Assembly (NCBI GenBank): GCA_018269075.1
Contig: JAFDVJ010000064.1
Span: 38,909-102,908, forward strand
Direction of reading: 5' to 3'
From: Acidobacteriota bacterium
GTDB lineage: Bacteria > Acidobacteriota > Blastocatellia > Pyrinomonadales > Pyrinomonadaceae
DNA length: 64,000 nucleotides
In this document: in pieces, positions 34,923 to 43,775 of the stretch
Position numbering within the stretch: the stretch's first letter is position 1
Layout of the letters: the number at the start of each line of letters is the position of its first letter
The notes under the pieces: model-generated
The model's input: the letters and a program-made list of their open reading frames with translations, nothing else
Told to the model about the DNA's origin: nothing
The model's database searches: none
Program-made: the position numbers and the translations under genes

Positions 34923-37283
34923 TCAGCTTTGAATTTTGAACGTAAAACGGTCGTCGGGCGCGAGATCGATTTCGAGACGCGCGTTTTCGAGCTCCGGGCG
35001 GGCGAGCAGAAACTCGGCGAGCGGCGCGGTCAGGAGCGTTTCGATCGTTCTTTGGAGCGGCCGCGCGCCGTAGCGCGGATCGAATCCTTTCGACGCGAGC
35101 CGGTCGACGACGGCCTTTGTCCAGGTAAGTTTTAAGCCCTTCGCGGCGAGGCCTTCGCGTTTCGCCACCTCGGAGAGCTCCTTCGCGGTGATCTGATCGA
35201 GCGACGGTTTGTCGAGCGGGCGAAACTGGACGACCGCATCGAGACGATTGAAAAATTCCGGCCGGAAAAACGCTTTGATGTCCTTTTCGCTCGAACCGCC
35301 GTCGGTTTCGCCGAAGCCGATCTCGCCGCGCGCGAACCGTTCCGCGCCGAGATTCGACGTCATAATGACGACCGCCGACGTGAAATCCGTGACGCGCCCG
35401 AAGCGGTCGGTCAGCCGGCCCTCGTCGAAGAGCCCGAGCAGCACGTCGAAGACCTGCGGGTCGGCTTTTTCGACCTCGTCGAAGAGGACGACCGAAAACG
35501 GCTTCTCGCGGACCTGCTGGATCAATTCCGAAGGCTCGCCGTCGGTTTTCATCAGCAGCCGCGCGGCCGCGCCGCCGAGATTATACTCGCTCATATCGAG
35601 CCGCACGAGCTTTTCCTTCGATCTTTCGTCGGCGCCGAAAAAGAACCGCGCGAGCGATTTCGCGAGCTCGGTCTTGCCGACGCCGGTCGGCCCGGCGAAC
35701 AGAAAGACGCCGAGCGGCCGCCGCGGATCGTTGAGGCCGGCCTTGAAGGTCGTGACGATGTTCGCGACCTGCCGGCAGGCCGCGTCCTGCCCGATGACTT
35801 CGGATTCGAGCTCGGCGACGACGTCCGCGAGATCGAGCGTCACCTCGTCGCGCAGAAACAATTCGGGCAGACCGGTCAGCCGGACGAACGCGTCGATCAC
35901 GTCGCCCGCGGTCAATTCCCGGCGCCGTTCTTTGGCCGCCTTTTCGAAGAGATCGATCAGAAAATGCGTCGTCTTGCCCGGAAATTTCCGGTACGGCATA
36001 AACCGCTTGAAGAAACGATAGGCGAGATCGACGACGTTCGCCGAATATTCGACCGAATGGTTGCGCCGGTGCGCGTCGGCGATCCGCGCGAGCACCGAAA
36101 GCGCCTTTTCGTCCGAAAATTCGGGCAGCCGGACGATCTGAAAAAGGTTCGCGAACGACGGAAGCAGCCGCCGGCAGGCGTCGAGCTCGGCCGCGGTCGC
36201 CTCGGCGACGATCCGCACTTCGCCGCGCCGGATATACGGAACGAGAAACGCGGCGAGGCTCTCGCCGGGATCGCGCCCGCCGTAGCGGACGAGATCGAGC
36301 AGATTTTCGACCGCGAGCACGCCGTCGATGTCGGAAAGTTCCGAAATGACTTGTTCGAGCCGCTCTTCCCATTGGCCGAGATATTTCATCCCGGCGATCA
36401 GACGGCCGCCGTTGGTCTGCCAGAAACGGTGGCGCGGGTTCTTCTCGTCGTAGACGGGATCGAAATCCTCGCCGGTGTCGGGATTCCGCAGCAGCTCCTT
36501 CTCGATCTGCCGCGCGGCTTCGGTCAAAACGGCCGTCTTGCCGGTCCCGCTTTCGCCGAGCAGGATGATGCTCGCCTTTTCCTTCGTGATCCGCGCGACG
36601 AGATCGGCGATCTCGGCCTCGCGCTCGTAGGGCTTGGCGAGCCGCCGCGTGAAATCCTTCGCGCCCAACGGTTCCGCGACGCGCTGAAGCGTCGGCGTTT
36701 CCTTGATATTTTCGGTCGCGCGCGGTTTGCGGCGCGCCTGAAAGGCGAGCTCTTCGAGCGCGATCTCGCGCGGCGGCAGATGTCTTAAAAGACCGAGCGG
36801 CGTCGAACCGCGCAGCGTTTCCTGGACTTTCAGATTGACGAGCTTTTTGAGCTCGCTTTCGCGCTCGAAAAAGAAATCGATGTCGAGCAGCGGGAGCGAC
36901 GCCGCGTAATTGCCGCTCGCGGTCTTCCACGACAGGCAGGCGACGCGCAGCGGGACGAGCTCGTCGCTGGTAAAGGTCTTTTCCTTCGTCCGGCGGCGTT
37001 TTTTCGTTTTCTTCTGGTCGTCGTCGGCGTCCGCTTTCGTTTTATATTCGGGCCGCACTTCGACGCGGAATTCCGTCAGCTGCAGTTCCTCGAACTCGTC
37101 GGCGTCGCGCCACGTTTCGTTCTCGAAAAGCCACTGCAGATATTCCTTGACCTCGGCGAGCGCGGCGTCGCGCTTTTCCGCATAGGCGGCGGGCGGAAAA
37201 TAATCCTCGCCGGTGACGGCCTGCGCCGTGTACGAGCCGTTGAAATCCTGCCAGATCAGAACCGGGATGCGAAAGGTTGCCAT
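34923..37283 (-). CDS. ClpA/ClpB-like double AAA+ ATPase, 786 residues
   Basis: The N-terminal 200 residues are not the usual Clp_N domain but two related beta-rich segments (IPVLIWQDFNGSYTAQAV and VPLRVACLSWKTASGNYAAS) with a Lys/Arg-rich linker. AAA1: Walker A GESGTGKT (243-250) is intact, but the Walker B position reads VLAVEN (322-327), losing both the Asp and catalytic Glu of ILFIDE. AAA2 is canonical: GPTGVGKT (531-538), VVLFDE (598-603), TSNLG (642-646), FRPEFFNRLD, then the D2-small domain. So one ring is likely ATP-hydrolysing and the other regulatory. It is divergent from the 38083/38555 pair and one of three paralogues here. Confidence 0.85.
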   Translation of the reverse strand: MATFRIPVLIWQDFNGSYTAQAVTGEDYFPPAAYAEKRDAALAEVKEYLQWLFENETWRDADEFEELQLTEFRVEVRPEYKTKADADDDQKKTKKRRRTKEKTFTSDELVPLRVACLSWKTASGNYAASLPLLDIDFFFERESELKKLVNLKVQETLRGSTPLGLLRHLPPREIALEELAFQARRKPRATENIKETPTLQRVAEPLGAKDFTRRLAKPYEREAEIADLVARITKEKASIILLGESGTGKTAVLTEAARQIEKELLRNPDTGEDFDPVYDEKNPRHRFWQTNGGRLIAGMKYLGQWEERLEQVISELSDIDGVLAVENLLDLVRYGGRDPGESLAAFLVPYIRRGEVRIVAEATAAELDACRRLLPSFANLFQIVRLPEFSDEKALSVLARIADAHRRNHSVEYSANVVDLAYRFFKRFMPYRKFPGKTTHFLIDLFEKAAKERRRELTAGDVIDAFVRLTGLPELFLRDEVTLDLADVVAELESEVIGQDAACRQVANIVTTFKAGLNDPRRPLGVFLFAGPTGVGKTELAKSLARFFFGADERSKEKLVRLDMSEYNLGGAAARLLMKTDGEPSELIQQVREKPFSVVLFDEVEKADPQVFDVLLGLFDEGRLTDRFGRVTDFTSAVVIMTSNLGAERFARGEIGFGETDGGSSEKDIKAFFRPEFFNRLDAVVQFRPLDKPSLDQITAKELSEVAKREGLAAKGLKLTWTKAVVDRLASKGFDPRYGARPLQRTIETLLTAPLAEFLLARPELENARLEIDLAPDDRFTFKIQS

Positions 37284-37286
37284 AAC

Positions 37287-37407
37287 GATCGAAGTCTTGA
37301 GTCTTGAGTCCTGAGTCCTGAGTCCGGGTTCGATAAACGGATCGCGAAAGTCGCCGGCGGCCGATCGCGCCGGACTGCGGCTCCGAGACTCGGAACTTCA
37401 GGCTCAA
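37287..37407. repeat. AGTCTTG-family units upstream of the Clp-like gene
   Basis: AAGTCTTGAGTCTTGAGTCC units (37291-37326) lie about 7 bp upstream of the start codon of the minus-strand Clp-like gene. A matching opposite arm is present at 37803-37848 (GACTTAAGACTCAAGACT). Confidence 0.75.
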
Positions 37408-37703
37408 AAGCCTGTGTAAATTTTTAGTTTCGGGCCGCGAAAGCCGCCGAAAGAAAACCGCCGGAGAAGATGCTTTCGGTCGATCTGAAATCCGAATTCA
37501 GCCATCGGAGATGGCGACAGCGTGCAGCCACGGGCGTCAGCCCGTGGAACGGTCGAATCCCGATGGCAAGCCATCGCAGATGGCGACAGAAACGAATGCG
37601 CCGCGCCGTCTGTCGCCCGTTCCCGGGCTCGGATCAATTTTGCGAGCTGACCACGGGCTCGCGCCCGTGGCAACACGCGGTCGCTCGCTCCGCGAGCTTT
37701 TAA
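37408..37703. repeat. REP-type element without transposase
   Basis: About 296 bp homologous to 30461-30757: it starts AGCCTGTGTAAATTTTTAG, includes AGCCATCGGAGATGGCGAC and the palindromes CCACGGGCGTCAGCCCGTGG and CCACGGGCTCGCGCCCGTGG, and ends GCTCGCTCCGCGAGCT. It is presumably mobilised by the RAYT at 29875 or a relative. Confidence 0.85.
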
Positions 37704-38011
37704 GAAATGTTTTTATGACGGCCGTTAATTTTCAAACCGCATTTCTCTCCGGCGACTGTTGTCGGTTCTCTTTCGGCGCACGGATCGAAAATTCAAACCG
37801 ACTCGAGACTTAAGACTTAAGACTCAAGACTCAAGACTTAAGCCTCGAAACCCCACCTATCTTAGATGATTTTTCCGTCGATATGAAGTCCGGCGCGGCG
37901 CGCGGGCGAAAAAAACTCGGCGGATCGGACAATCCGCGAAGACGCTCCGCAATATGTTTCTAAATCATTGAAAACGCTGCTTTAAATTCTTTTATTCGCC
38001 CGAAAAAAGGC

Positions 38012-38040
38012 TTGTGTTTCATCGGTGAAACAGGTATAAT
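38012..38040 (+). promoter_or_regulatory. Sigma70-type promoter with operator-like palindrome in the spacer
   Basis: The -35 is TTGTGT (38012-38017) and the -10 is the perfect TATAAT (38035-38040), 17 bp apart. The perfect palindrome GTTTCATCGGTGAAAC (38016-38031) lies inside the spacer, the classical site for a repressor. The predicted start at about 38047 gives a 36-nt leader to the ATG at 38083. Confidence 0.7.
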
Positions 38041-38082
38041 GATAATGCAAAAAACGTTCTTCCGAACCGTCTTTAAATTGTT

Positions 38083-38511
38083 ATGAAAATTATCGTTAAA
38101 GCCAAACAGGCGGGACGCCGGCGGGCGCTGTTCGAGAATCGCGCGATCGAGATCGAGGAGCTCGGCCGCGCGCCGTCGCTCGAAACGCTGCTGCGGGCCG
38201 TCGTCCGCCAGCAGATGGAGGAATTCGCCGCCCGCGCCGGAACCGGAGAAAATCTGCTGCCCGTGCTCTCGAAGACCGAGATCGATTCGCAGGCCGACGG
38301 CGGCAAGGTCGGATTCGGCGCAATCTACAACGAAAACCGCGTGACGGTCGAAGAAGCGCAGGAAACGGCGCTGCTCGCGTTCGCGGACGGCCTCTTCGCC
38401 GTCTTCGCCGACGACCGCGAAATCCGCGGCCTGACCGATCCGGTCGAGCTCGACGAGACGACCGTCGTCACCTTCGTCCGGCTGACGTTTCTGGCCGGCA
38501 GCTTCTGGTAA
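38083..38511 (+). CDS. Small protein of unknown function upstream of the DUF4132 gene
   Basis: 142 residues, no signal or TM segment. Mixed alpha/beta: an N-terminal strand with KIIVKAKQAGRRR, a helix SLETLLRAVVRQQMEEF, then KVGFGAIYNENRVTVEEAQETALLAFADGLFAVFADDREI, and a C-terminal TVVTFVRLTFLAGSFW. I do not recognise the family. It is the first gene after a good promoter with an operator palindrome and precedes the DUF4132 gene by 43 bp, so it probably belongs to the same system. Confidence 0.75.
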   Translation: MKIIVKAKQAGRRRALFENRAIEIEELGRAPSLETLLRAVVRQQMEEFAARAGTGENLLPVLSKTEIDSQADGGKVGFGAIYNENRVTVEEAQETALLAFADGLFAVFADDREIRGLTDPVELDETTVVTFVRLTFLAGSFW

Positions 38512-38554
38512 GGGGAGATTTTGAGTCTGAAAAACTGAAAACCGGAGAAAATAA

Positions 38555-41500
38555 ATGGAATTAGTCGAAATTCTGAAGGATCGCGAGATTCCCGATCCGC
38601 TCGAAAATTTTGCGCGCGAGCTGTGGAGCGTTTATCGGCACGGCGCGGCGCATCCGCTGCTGACGCGGGCGACGGCCGAGATCGGTCTGATGCTCGTCAA
38701 CCGGCATCCCGAATGGAAGGTGCCGTCGAGCGTCTATTCGGTGGTGATTCCGATCGTTCAAAAAGACGCGCGCTACGAACAGCTCAAAGCGCGGATTCCC
38801 GCCGAAGGCTTCGAGACCGAAGAATTGAAGAACCTGCTCGTCTTCTTTTTCGGCCCGGAAAAAGCGCGCTGCGCGGCGCACGCGTGGCAGCGGCTCCGGT
38901 TCCGGATGTACCAGACCGATTCCGTCCGCCGCTCGTTTCGCGCGCCCGCCAACCGCGAGCTGTATTTCCGGCAGCAGCTCGATTTTCTGATCGGCGCGAT
39001 CCCGCAGTTTTATCTCTGGACCGGCTACAACGAAAAGAAGCGCTTTTACGATCTGACGCTCGCCGAGCAGATGCGCTACGGTCATCACCCGCATTTCGGC
39101 GAGATGTTCCGGCTCTGGGCGGCGGCGCTCGATCTCGGCGACGGGGAAGTCTTCCGGCGGGCCGAGGACATCGTCTTCAACCGCGACGACGGCGGCAAGA
39201 TCTCGCAGATGCTGATCCACGCGCTTTTGAGCAGCGAGAAGCCGGAAGCGTGGCAATTGGTCGAAAAGCTGCTCCTCGCCGCGCAGCGTCAGGAAGGACT
39301 GCGGCAGACGGTGCTCGAATGTCTCGACGAAACGAGCCGCGGCGCGCTCGAATATATGATCGGCATGATCCTCGACAACAGTCTCGCGCGGTTCTCGTCG
39401 GTCGTCCGCGCGGTCGACGTCTGGGCCGGTCTCGGCTGGGAAAGCGAGCGCGAGCGGACGGTCAACTCGTTTCTCGAAAAGGCGCGCGAATATCTCGCGG
39501 GTCCCGAAAAAATTCCCGAAGCCGTCGAAAGCGCGAACAATCTCGACGTTTATATGGCGCTCTGGGCGCGGGGCGTCGACGACGTCGAACGCTGCGCGCC
39601 GCTCCTCGACTGGCTTCTTGAAAACGGCGACGCCGAAAAACGCGCGCTCGCCCTGAAATTCGCGCTCGAGACGCAGCACGAAGCGCTCAGTCTGCCGCTT
39701 TTCTACCGCGCGCTCGACGACGCCGAGCCGCTCGTGCTCGCGTGGGCGCTCCGCGGCATCGAGACGCTGACCTATCGCGACGCCGACCGGTACCGCAGCG
39801 ATCCGCGCTGCCCGGAGCTCTTCGACCGGCTGCACCGGATCGTCGAACGCGCCGGCGCGAAGGAGAAATCCTTTACCGGAAAGATCTTTTCGTGGACCGA
39901 GATCGCCTTCAAACGGAATTCGGCGCTCGCGCTGATGGTCGAGCTGATCGGCCGGAGCCGCCGGCGGCTCGAAGTCGTCCTCGAATATTTCGACGCGATG
40001 GACGTTTATCTGCGGCAGAGGGTGACGCGGCATATCCTGCCGGATTACACCGCTTACTCGTGGGAAAAGGAAAAAGAGCGCAAACCGCTGACCGCGTTCG
40101 AGCGCGATTTCGCGTTCGGGCTGCTGTCCGACCGCGGCGAATATATGGTGCGGGCCGCGTTCAACGCGCTGCGGGACGAAACGTTTTCGGACGCCGAGCT
40201 CGACGTTCTCCAGAACCTCTTAAAGCGCAGGGGCGCGGATTTTCGCGGGCGGATCATCAAGCTGCTGCTCGGTCAGCCGGACGAAAAGCTCGCGCCGGCG
40301 GCCGCGCGGCTGCTCGAAAAGGGCGACGGCGAACAGCGGCTCGCCGGGCTCGACATCCTGCTGCAGGCGAAAAAGGCGGAGCGTCTCGAAACCGACGGCG
40401 CGCGGCTCGTCGCGGCCTTCAAAACCCGCAGACAGATCTCGCCGAAAGAGGAGATCCTGCTCGCGCAGCTCGTCGAAGCGGACGCCGCGGCCGTCGATTA
40501 TTCGGCGGCGAACGGCTACGGTCTCTACGATCCGTCGAAAAGCGTGTCGCCGCTCGTCGCGCCGCGCATCGATCCCGAAAACGTCTACGAGAAACGAAAC
40601 GCGCGCCACGCTTACGGATTTTCCGTCCCGTTCGAAAAGGTCAGAGCGGAGCTCGAACGGCTCGAACGGCTCTATTCCGAAAACCGTCATTACGAGTACG
40701 AGGTTGAGAATTACTGGGGCCCGGTGCAGACCGTGCTGCTCGGCAATACTTTTCGAAGTAAACGGAAAGAGCACACGAAATTCGCGACGCCGCGCGAGCG
40801 GTTCGAAAGCTATCCGCTGTTTGAGGTCTGGGAAAAATGGTTTCTCGATTCGGGCCTCGACGCGGGCGATCTCGAGATCGTCCAGCTTTCGACCAAACCC
40901 AAGCCATTGAGCAAACATCTGATCCCGGCCTACGAAGAGCTGATGCCGCGGTCGGTCGTCAAAATGTATTCCTACAACAATCCGGTCTGTCTGATCACGG
41001 CGGCGCTCCAGACGGTTTACCCGTTCGCCGAGAAAAACGAGTTTATGCTCGGCGGCAGCGCGCGATTGTTCGCGGGGCTGACGCCCGAACAGCTTTTGTT
41101 CAAGCCGAAGGACAGCTATTACAACTACTACGGCGACGGCTGGCAGAACGAAACCGTCCATCACGCGTTTTATCACCTGATCGACGTCAACTCGCTCGAC
41201 GCGCGGCACCTCGAACAGCTCTGGAATCTCGCCCACTGGCGGCAGTATTCGGGCCGACCGGAAAACATCCCGCACAGCTTCCCGACGCTGATCGTCTTCG
41301 CCCGCGCCTACGAACAGGGCCTGATCGGCACGGACGAATTTCTGCGCGGGCTCGTCCGCGGCGATAACCTGCAGCTGCTCTCGGCGAAGAAACCGCGCGA
41401 GTATGATTTCGATTACTTCGAACGATTCGATTTTCTGCGGCCGCTTTTCGAGCGCGTCCGCGAGCATCTGCTCGATATTGAATTAAAACGCGGCGACACG

Positions 41501-43567
41501 GCGACGCCGGTCACCGGCCTCGTCGGCAATCTGCAGGCGATTTACGGCGCGCGGCGCTTCACGGAAATTCTCGCCGGCCTCGGGAAAACGCCGCTCAACC
41601 GCGGTTATTACTACTATGCGCGCGGCGACGAGATCAACAAGCAGCGCAGCTTCAGCCGGCTGCTCAAGAACTGCTACCCGCTCGACACGGACACGCCGGC
41701 GGAATTCGACCGGCTCGTCAAAGCCGCGCGGATCACCGAAAAACAGCTCGTCGAAGCGGCCGTCTACGCGCCGCAGTGGAAGCGTTTCGTGAGCGAGAAC
41801 CTCCGATGGAACGGGCTCGACTCGGCCGTCTGGTGGATGCACGCGCACACCCGGAACGCCTCGTACCGCGAGGAATCGGCCGAGGCCGAAAGCGAGATCG
41901 CCAAATGCTCGGCCGTCGATCTGCAGGACTTCAAAGACGGCGCGGTCGACCGCGACTGGTTTCTCGCGGCCTACCGGCAGCTCGGCCAGAAACGCTGGGA
42001 GATCGTCTACGACGCCGCCAAATACATCAGCGACGGCAGCGGCCACCGCCGCGCGCGGCTCTACGCCGACGTCATTCTCGGCCGCACGAAGATCAGGGAA
42101 ATCGCCCAAAAGGTCAAGACCAAACGCGATCAGGACTGCCTGCGCGTGTACGGGCTCGTCCCCTTAAGCCGTTCGAACCCGGAAAAAGACGTGCTCGGCC
42201 GCTACGAATACATCCAGCAGTTCAAAAAGGAAAGCCGGCAGTTCGGCGCGCAGAAACAGTCGAGCGAGGCGCTCGCGATCCGCGTCGCGATGGAGAATCT
42301 CGCGCGCAACGCCGGCTACAGCGATCCGGTGCGGCTGACCTGGGCGATGGAAACGCGGCAGGTCCGGCGGATCTTCGCGGCCGAAACCGAGATCACCGCC
42401 GGCGGCGCGACCGTCCGGCTCGTCATCGACGACGAGGGGAAAGCCGAAATCGTCGTCGCGAAGGGCGGCAAAATGCTCAAATCGATCCCGCCGGCGCTCA
42501 GAAAAGACAAGCGCGTGATCGAGCTCGGCGAGTATAAAAAGACTCTGAAAGAGCAGTTCCGGCGCTCGCGTCGCGGGCTCGAAGAGGCGATGGTCCGCGG
42601 CGACGAATTCGAGCCGCCCGAGCTCGAAACTTTGTTCGCGCACCCGGTCATCTCGAAGCATCTCGAAAAGCTCGTCTTCACGGCCGGCGACGCGCACGGC
42701 TTTTACCGCGACGGCCGGCTCGTCTCGGCGAAAGGCGCGGAATTCGCGCTCGACGGCAAAGCGAAGCCGCGAATCGCGCACTGCGTCGATCTTTACCGCA
42801 CCGGCGAGTGGAGCGATTACCAGCATTACTGCTTCGAGCACGAAATCAGACAGCCGTTCAAGCAGATCTTCCGCGAGCTTTACACGCCGACCGCCGACGA
42901 GCTCCGGGAAAAATCGGTCTCGCGCCGTTACGCCGGCCACCAGATCCAGCCGAAACAGACGCTCGCGCTGCTCAAGACGCGCGGCTGGAAGGTCGATTAC
43001 GAGGAAGGCCTCCAGAAGGTCTTTCACCGGGAAGGCTTTACGGCGAAGATGTACGCGATGGCCGACTGGTTCTCGCCCGCCGAGGTCGAAAGCCCGACGC
43101 TCGAAACGGTCGTGTTCGAGAGCCTGAAGGACTTTCGCAGCGTCGATTTCGAGGCGATCGGGCCGCGCATTTTCAGCGAGGTGATGCGCGACGTCGATCT
43201 CGTCGTGAGCGTCGCCCACGCCGGCGGCGTCGACCCCGAGGCGAGCCAGTCGTCGATCGAGATGCGGACGGTTCTGTTGCAGGAAACGCTCCGGCTCTTC
43301 CGGCTCGACAACGTCGCGGTCGAAGGCTCGCACGCGCGGATCAAAGGCACGATGGGCGAATACAGCGTCCATCTCGGCAGCGCCGTCGTCCATAAAATGC
43401 CGGGCGGCTATCTCTCGATCCTGCCCGTCCATTCGCAGCACCGCGGCCGGATCTTCCTGCCGTTCGCCGACGACGACCCGAAATCGGCCGAGCTGATCTC
43501 GAAAGTCCTCCTGCTCGCGCGCGACGCCGAGATTCAGGACCCGACGATTCTCCGCCAGCTGGTTTGA
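38555..43567 (+). CDS. Giant DUF4132 (MolR-like) protein, 1670 residues
   Basis: Mostly alpha-helical, HEAT-like repeats in residues 1-700 and a mixed middle region. The C-terminal 290 residues carry the conserved DUF4132 block: GEWSDYQHYCFEHEIRQPFK, then FSEVMRDVDLVVSVAHAGGV, VHLGSAVVHKMPGG, VHSQHRGRIFLPFADDDPKS and LLARDAEIQDPTI. DUF4132 proteins include E. coli MolR/YehI-type proteins, which lie beside a MoxR ATPase and a vWA protein. Here the partners are three ClpA/B-like ATPases instead. No enzymatic motif is established for the family. Cytoplasmic. It ends in a convergent repeat-filled gap with the Clp-like gene at 43776. Confidence 0.85.
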   Translation: MELVEILKDREIPDPLENFARELWSVYRHGAAHPLLTRATAEIGLMLVNRHPEWKVPSSVYSVVIPIVQKDARYEQLKARIPAEGFETEELKNLLVFFFGPEKARCAAHAWQRLRFRMYQTDSVRRSFRAPANRELYFRQQLDFLIGAIPQFYLWTGYNEKKRFYDLTLAEQMRYGHHPHFGEMFRLWAAALDLGDGEVFRRAEDIVFNRDDGGKISQMLIHALLSSEKPEAWQLVEKLLLAAQRQEGLRQTVLECLDETSRGALEYMIGMILDNSLARFSSVVRAVDVWAGLGWESERERTVNSFLEKAREYLAGPEKIPEAVESANNLDVYMALWARGVDDVERCAPLLDWLLENGDAEKRALALKFALETQHEALSLPLFYRALDDAEPLVLAWALRGIETLTYRDADRYRSDPRCPELFDRLHRIVERAGAKEKSFTGKIFSWTEIAFKRNSALALMVELIGRSRRRLEVVLEYFDAMDVYLRQRVTRHILPDYTAYSWEKEKERKPLTAFERDFAFGLLSDRGEYMVRAAFNALRDETFSDAELDVLQNLLKRRGADFRGRIIKLLLGQPDEKLAPAAARLLEKGDGEQRLAGLDILLQAKKAERLETDGARLVAAFKTRRQISPKEEILLAQLVEADAAAVDYSAANGYGLYDPSKSVSPLVAPRIDPENVYEKRNARHAYGFSVPFEKVRAELERLERLYSENRHYEYEVENYWGPVQTVLLGNTFRSKRKEHTKFATPRERFESYPLFEVWEKWFLDSGLDAGDLEIVQLSTKPKPLSKHLIPAYEELMPRSVVKMYSYNNPVCLITAALQTVYPFAEKNEFMLGGSARLFAGLTPEQLLFKPKDSYYNYYGDGWQNETVHHAFYHLIDVNSLDARHLEQLWNLAHWRQYSGRPENIPHSFPTLIVFARAYEQGLIGTDEFLRGLVRGDNLQLLSAKKPREYDFDYFERFDFLRPLFERVREHLLDIELKRGDTATPVTGLVGNLQAIYGARRFTEILAGLGKTPLNRGYYYYARGDEINKQRSFSRLLKNCYPLDTDTPAEFDRLVKAARITEKQLVEAAVYAPQWKRFVSENLRWNGLDSAVWWMHAHTRNASYREESAEAESEIAKCSAVDLQDFKDGAVDRDWFLAAYRQLGQKRWEIVYDAAKYISDGSGHRRARLYADVILGRTKIREIAQKVKTKRDQDCLRVYGLVPLSRSNPEKDVLGRYEYIQQFKKESRQFGAQKQSSEALAIRVAMENLARNAGYSDPVRLTWAMETRQVRRIFAAETEITAGGATVRLVIDDEGKAEIVVAKGGKMLKSIPPALRKDKRVIELGEYKKTLKEQFRRSRRGLEEAMVRGDEFEPPELETLFAHPVISKHLEKLVFTAGDAHGFYRDGRLVSAKGAEFALDGKAKPRIAHCVDLYRTGEWSDYQHYCFEHEIRQPFKQIFRELYTPTADELREKSVSRRYAGHQIQPKQTLALLKTRGWKVDYEEGLQKVFHREGFTAKMYAMADWFSPAEVESPTLETVVFESLKDFRSVDFEAIGPRIFSEVMRDVDLVVSVAHAGGVDPEASQSSIEMRTVLLQETLRLFRLDNVAVEGSHARIKGTMGEYSVHLGSAVVHKMPGGYLSILPVHSQHRGRIFLPFADDDPKSAELISKVLLLARDAEIQDPTILRQLV

Positions 43568-43569
43568 CG

Positions 43570-43768
43570 GCGGGTTTTAACGCGAAGGCGCGAAGGCGCG
43601 AAGGATTTTAGGGCTAATACTCCGTCGACGGATGTTTCCGTCGGTTCGGAAGAGATTCGCGGCCGGACACGGATATCATAACTTCCGTGTTTTCGGAAAA
43701 CCGTTCATCGCCGAAAACCGCCCCTAAAATCCCTTTGCGCCTTCGCGCCTTCGCGCCTTCACGTTAAA
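43570..43768. repeat. 8-bp-unit inverted pair between convergent genes
   Basis: Arms GTTTTAACGCGAAGGCGCGA (43574 on) and GCGCCTTCGCGCCTTCGCGC (43738 on). They bracket 110 nt containing smaller inverted pieces. The arms could terminate both convergent genes. Confidence 0.85.
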
Positions 43769-43775
43769 AAAAAAC

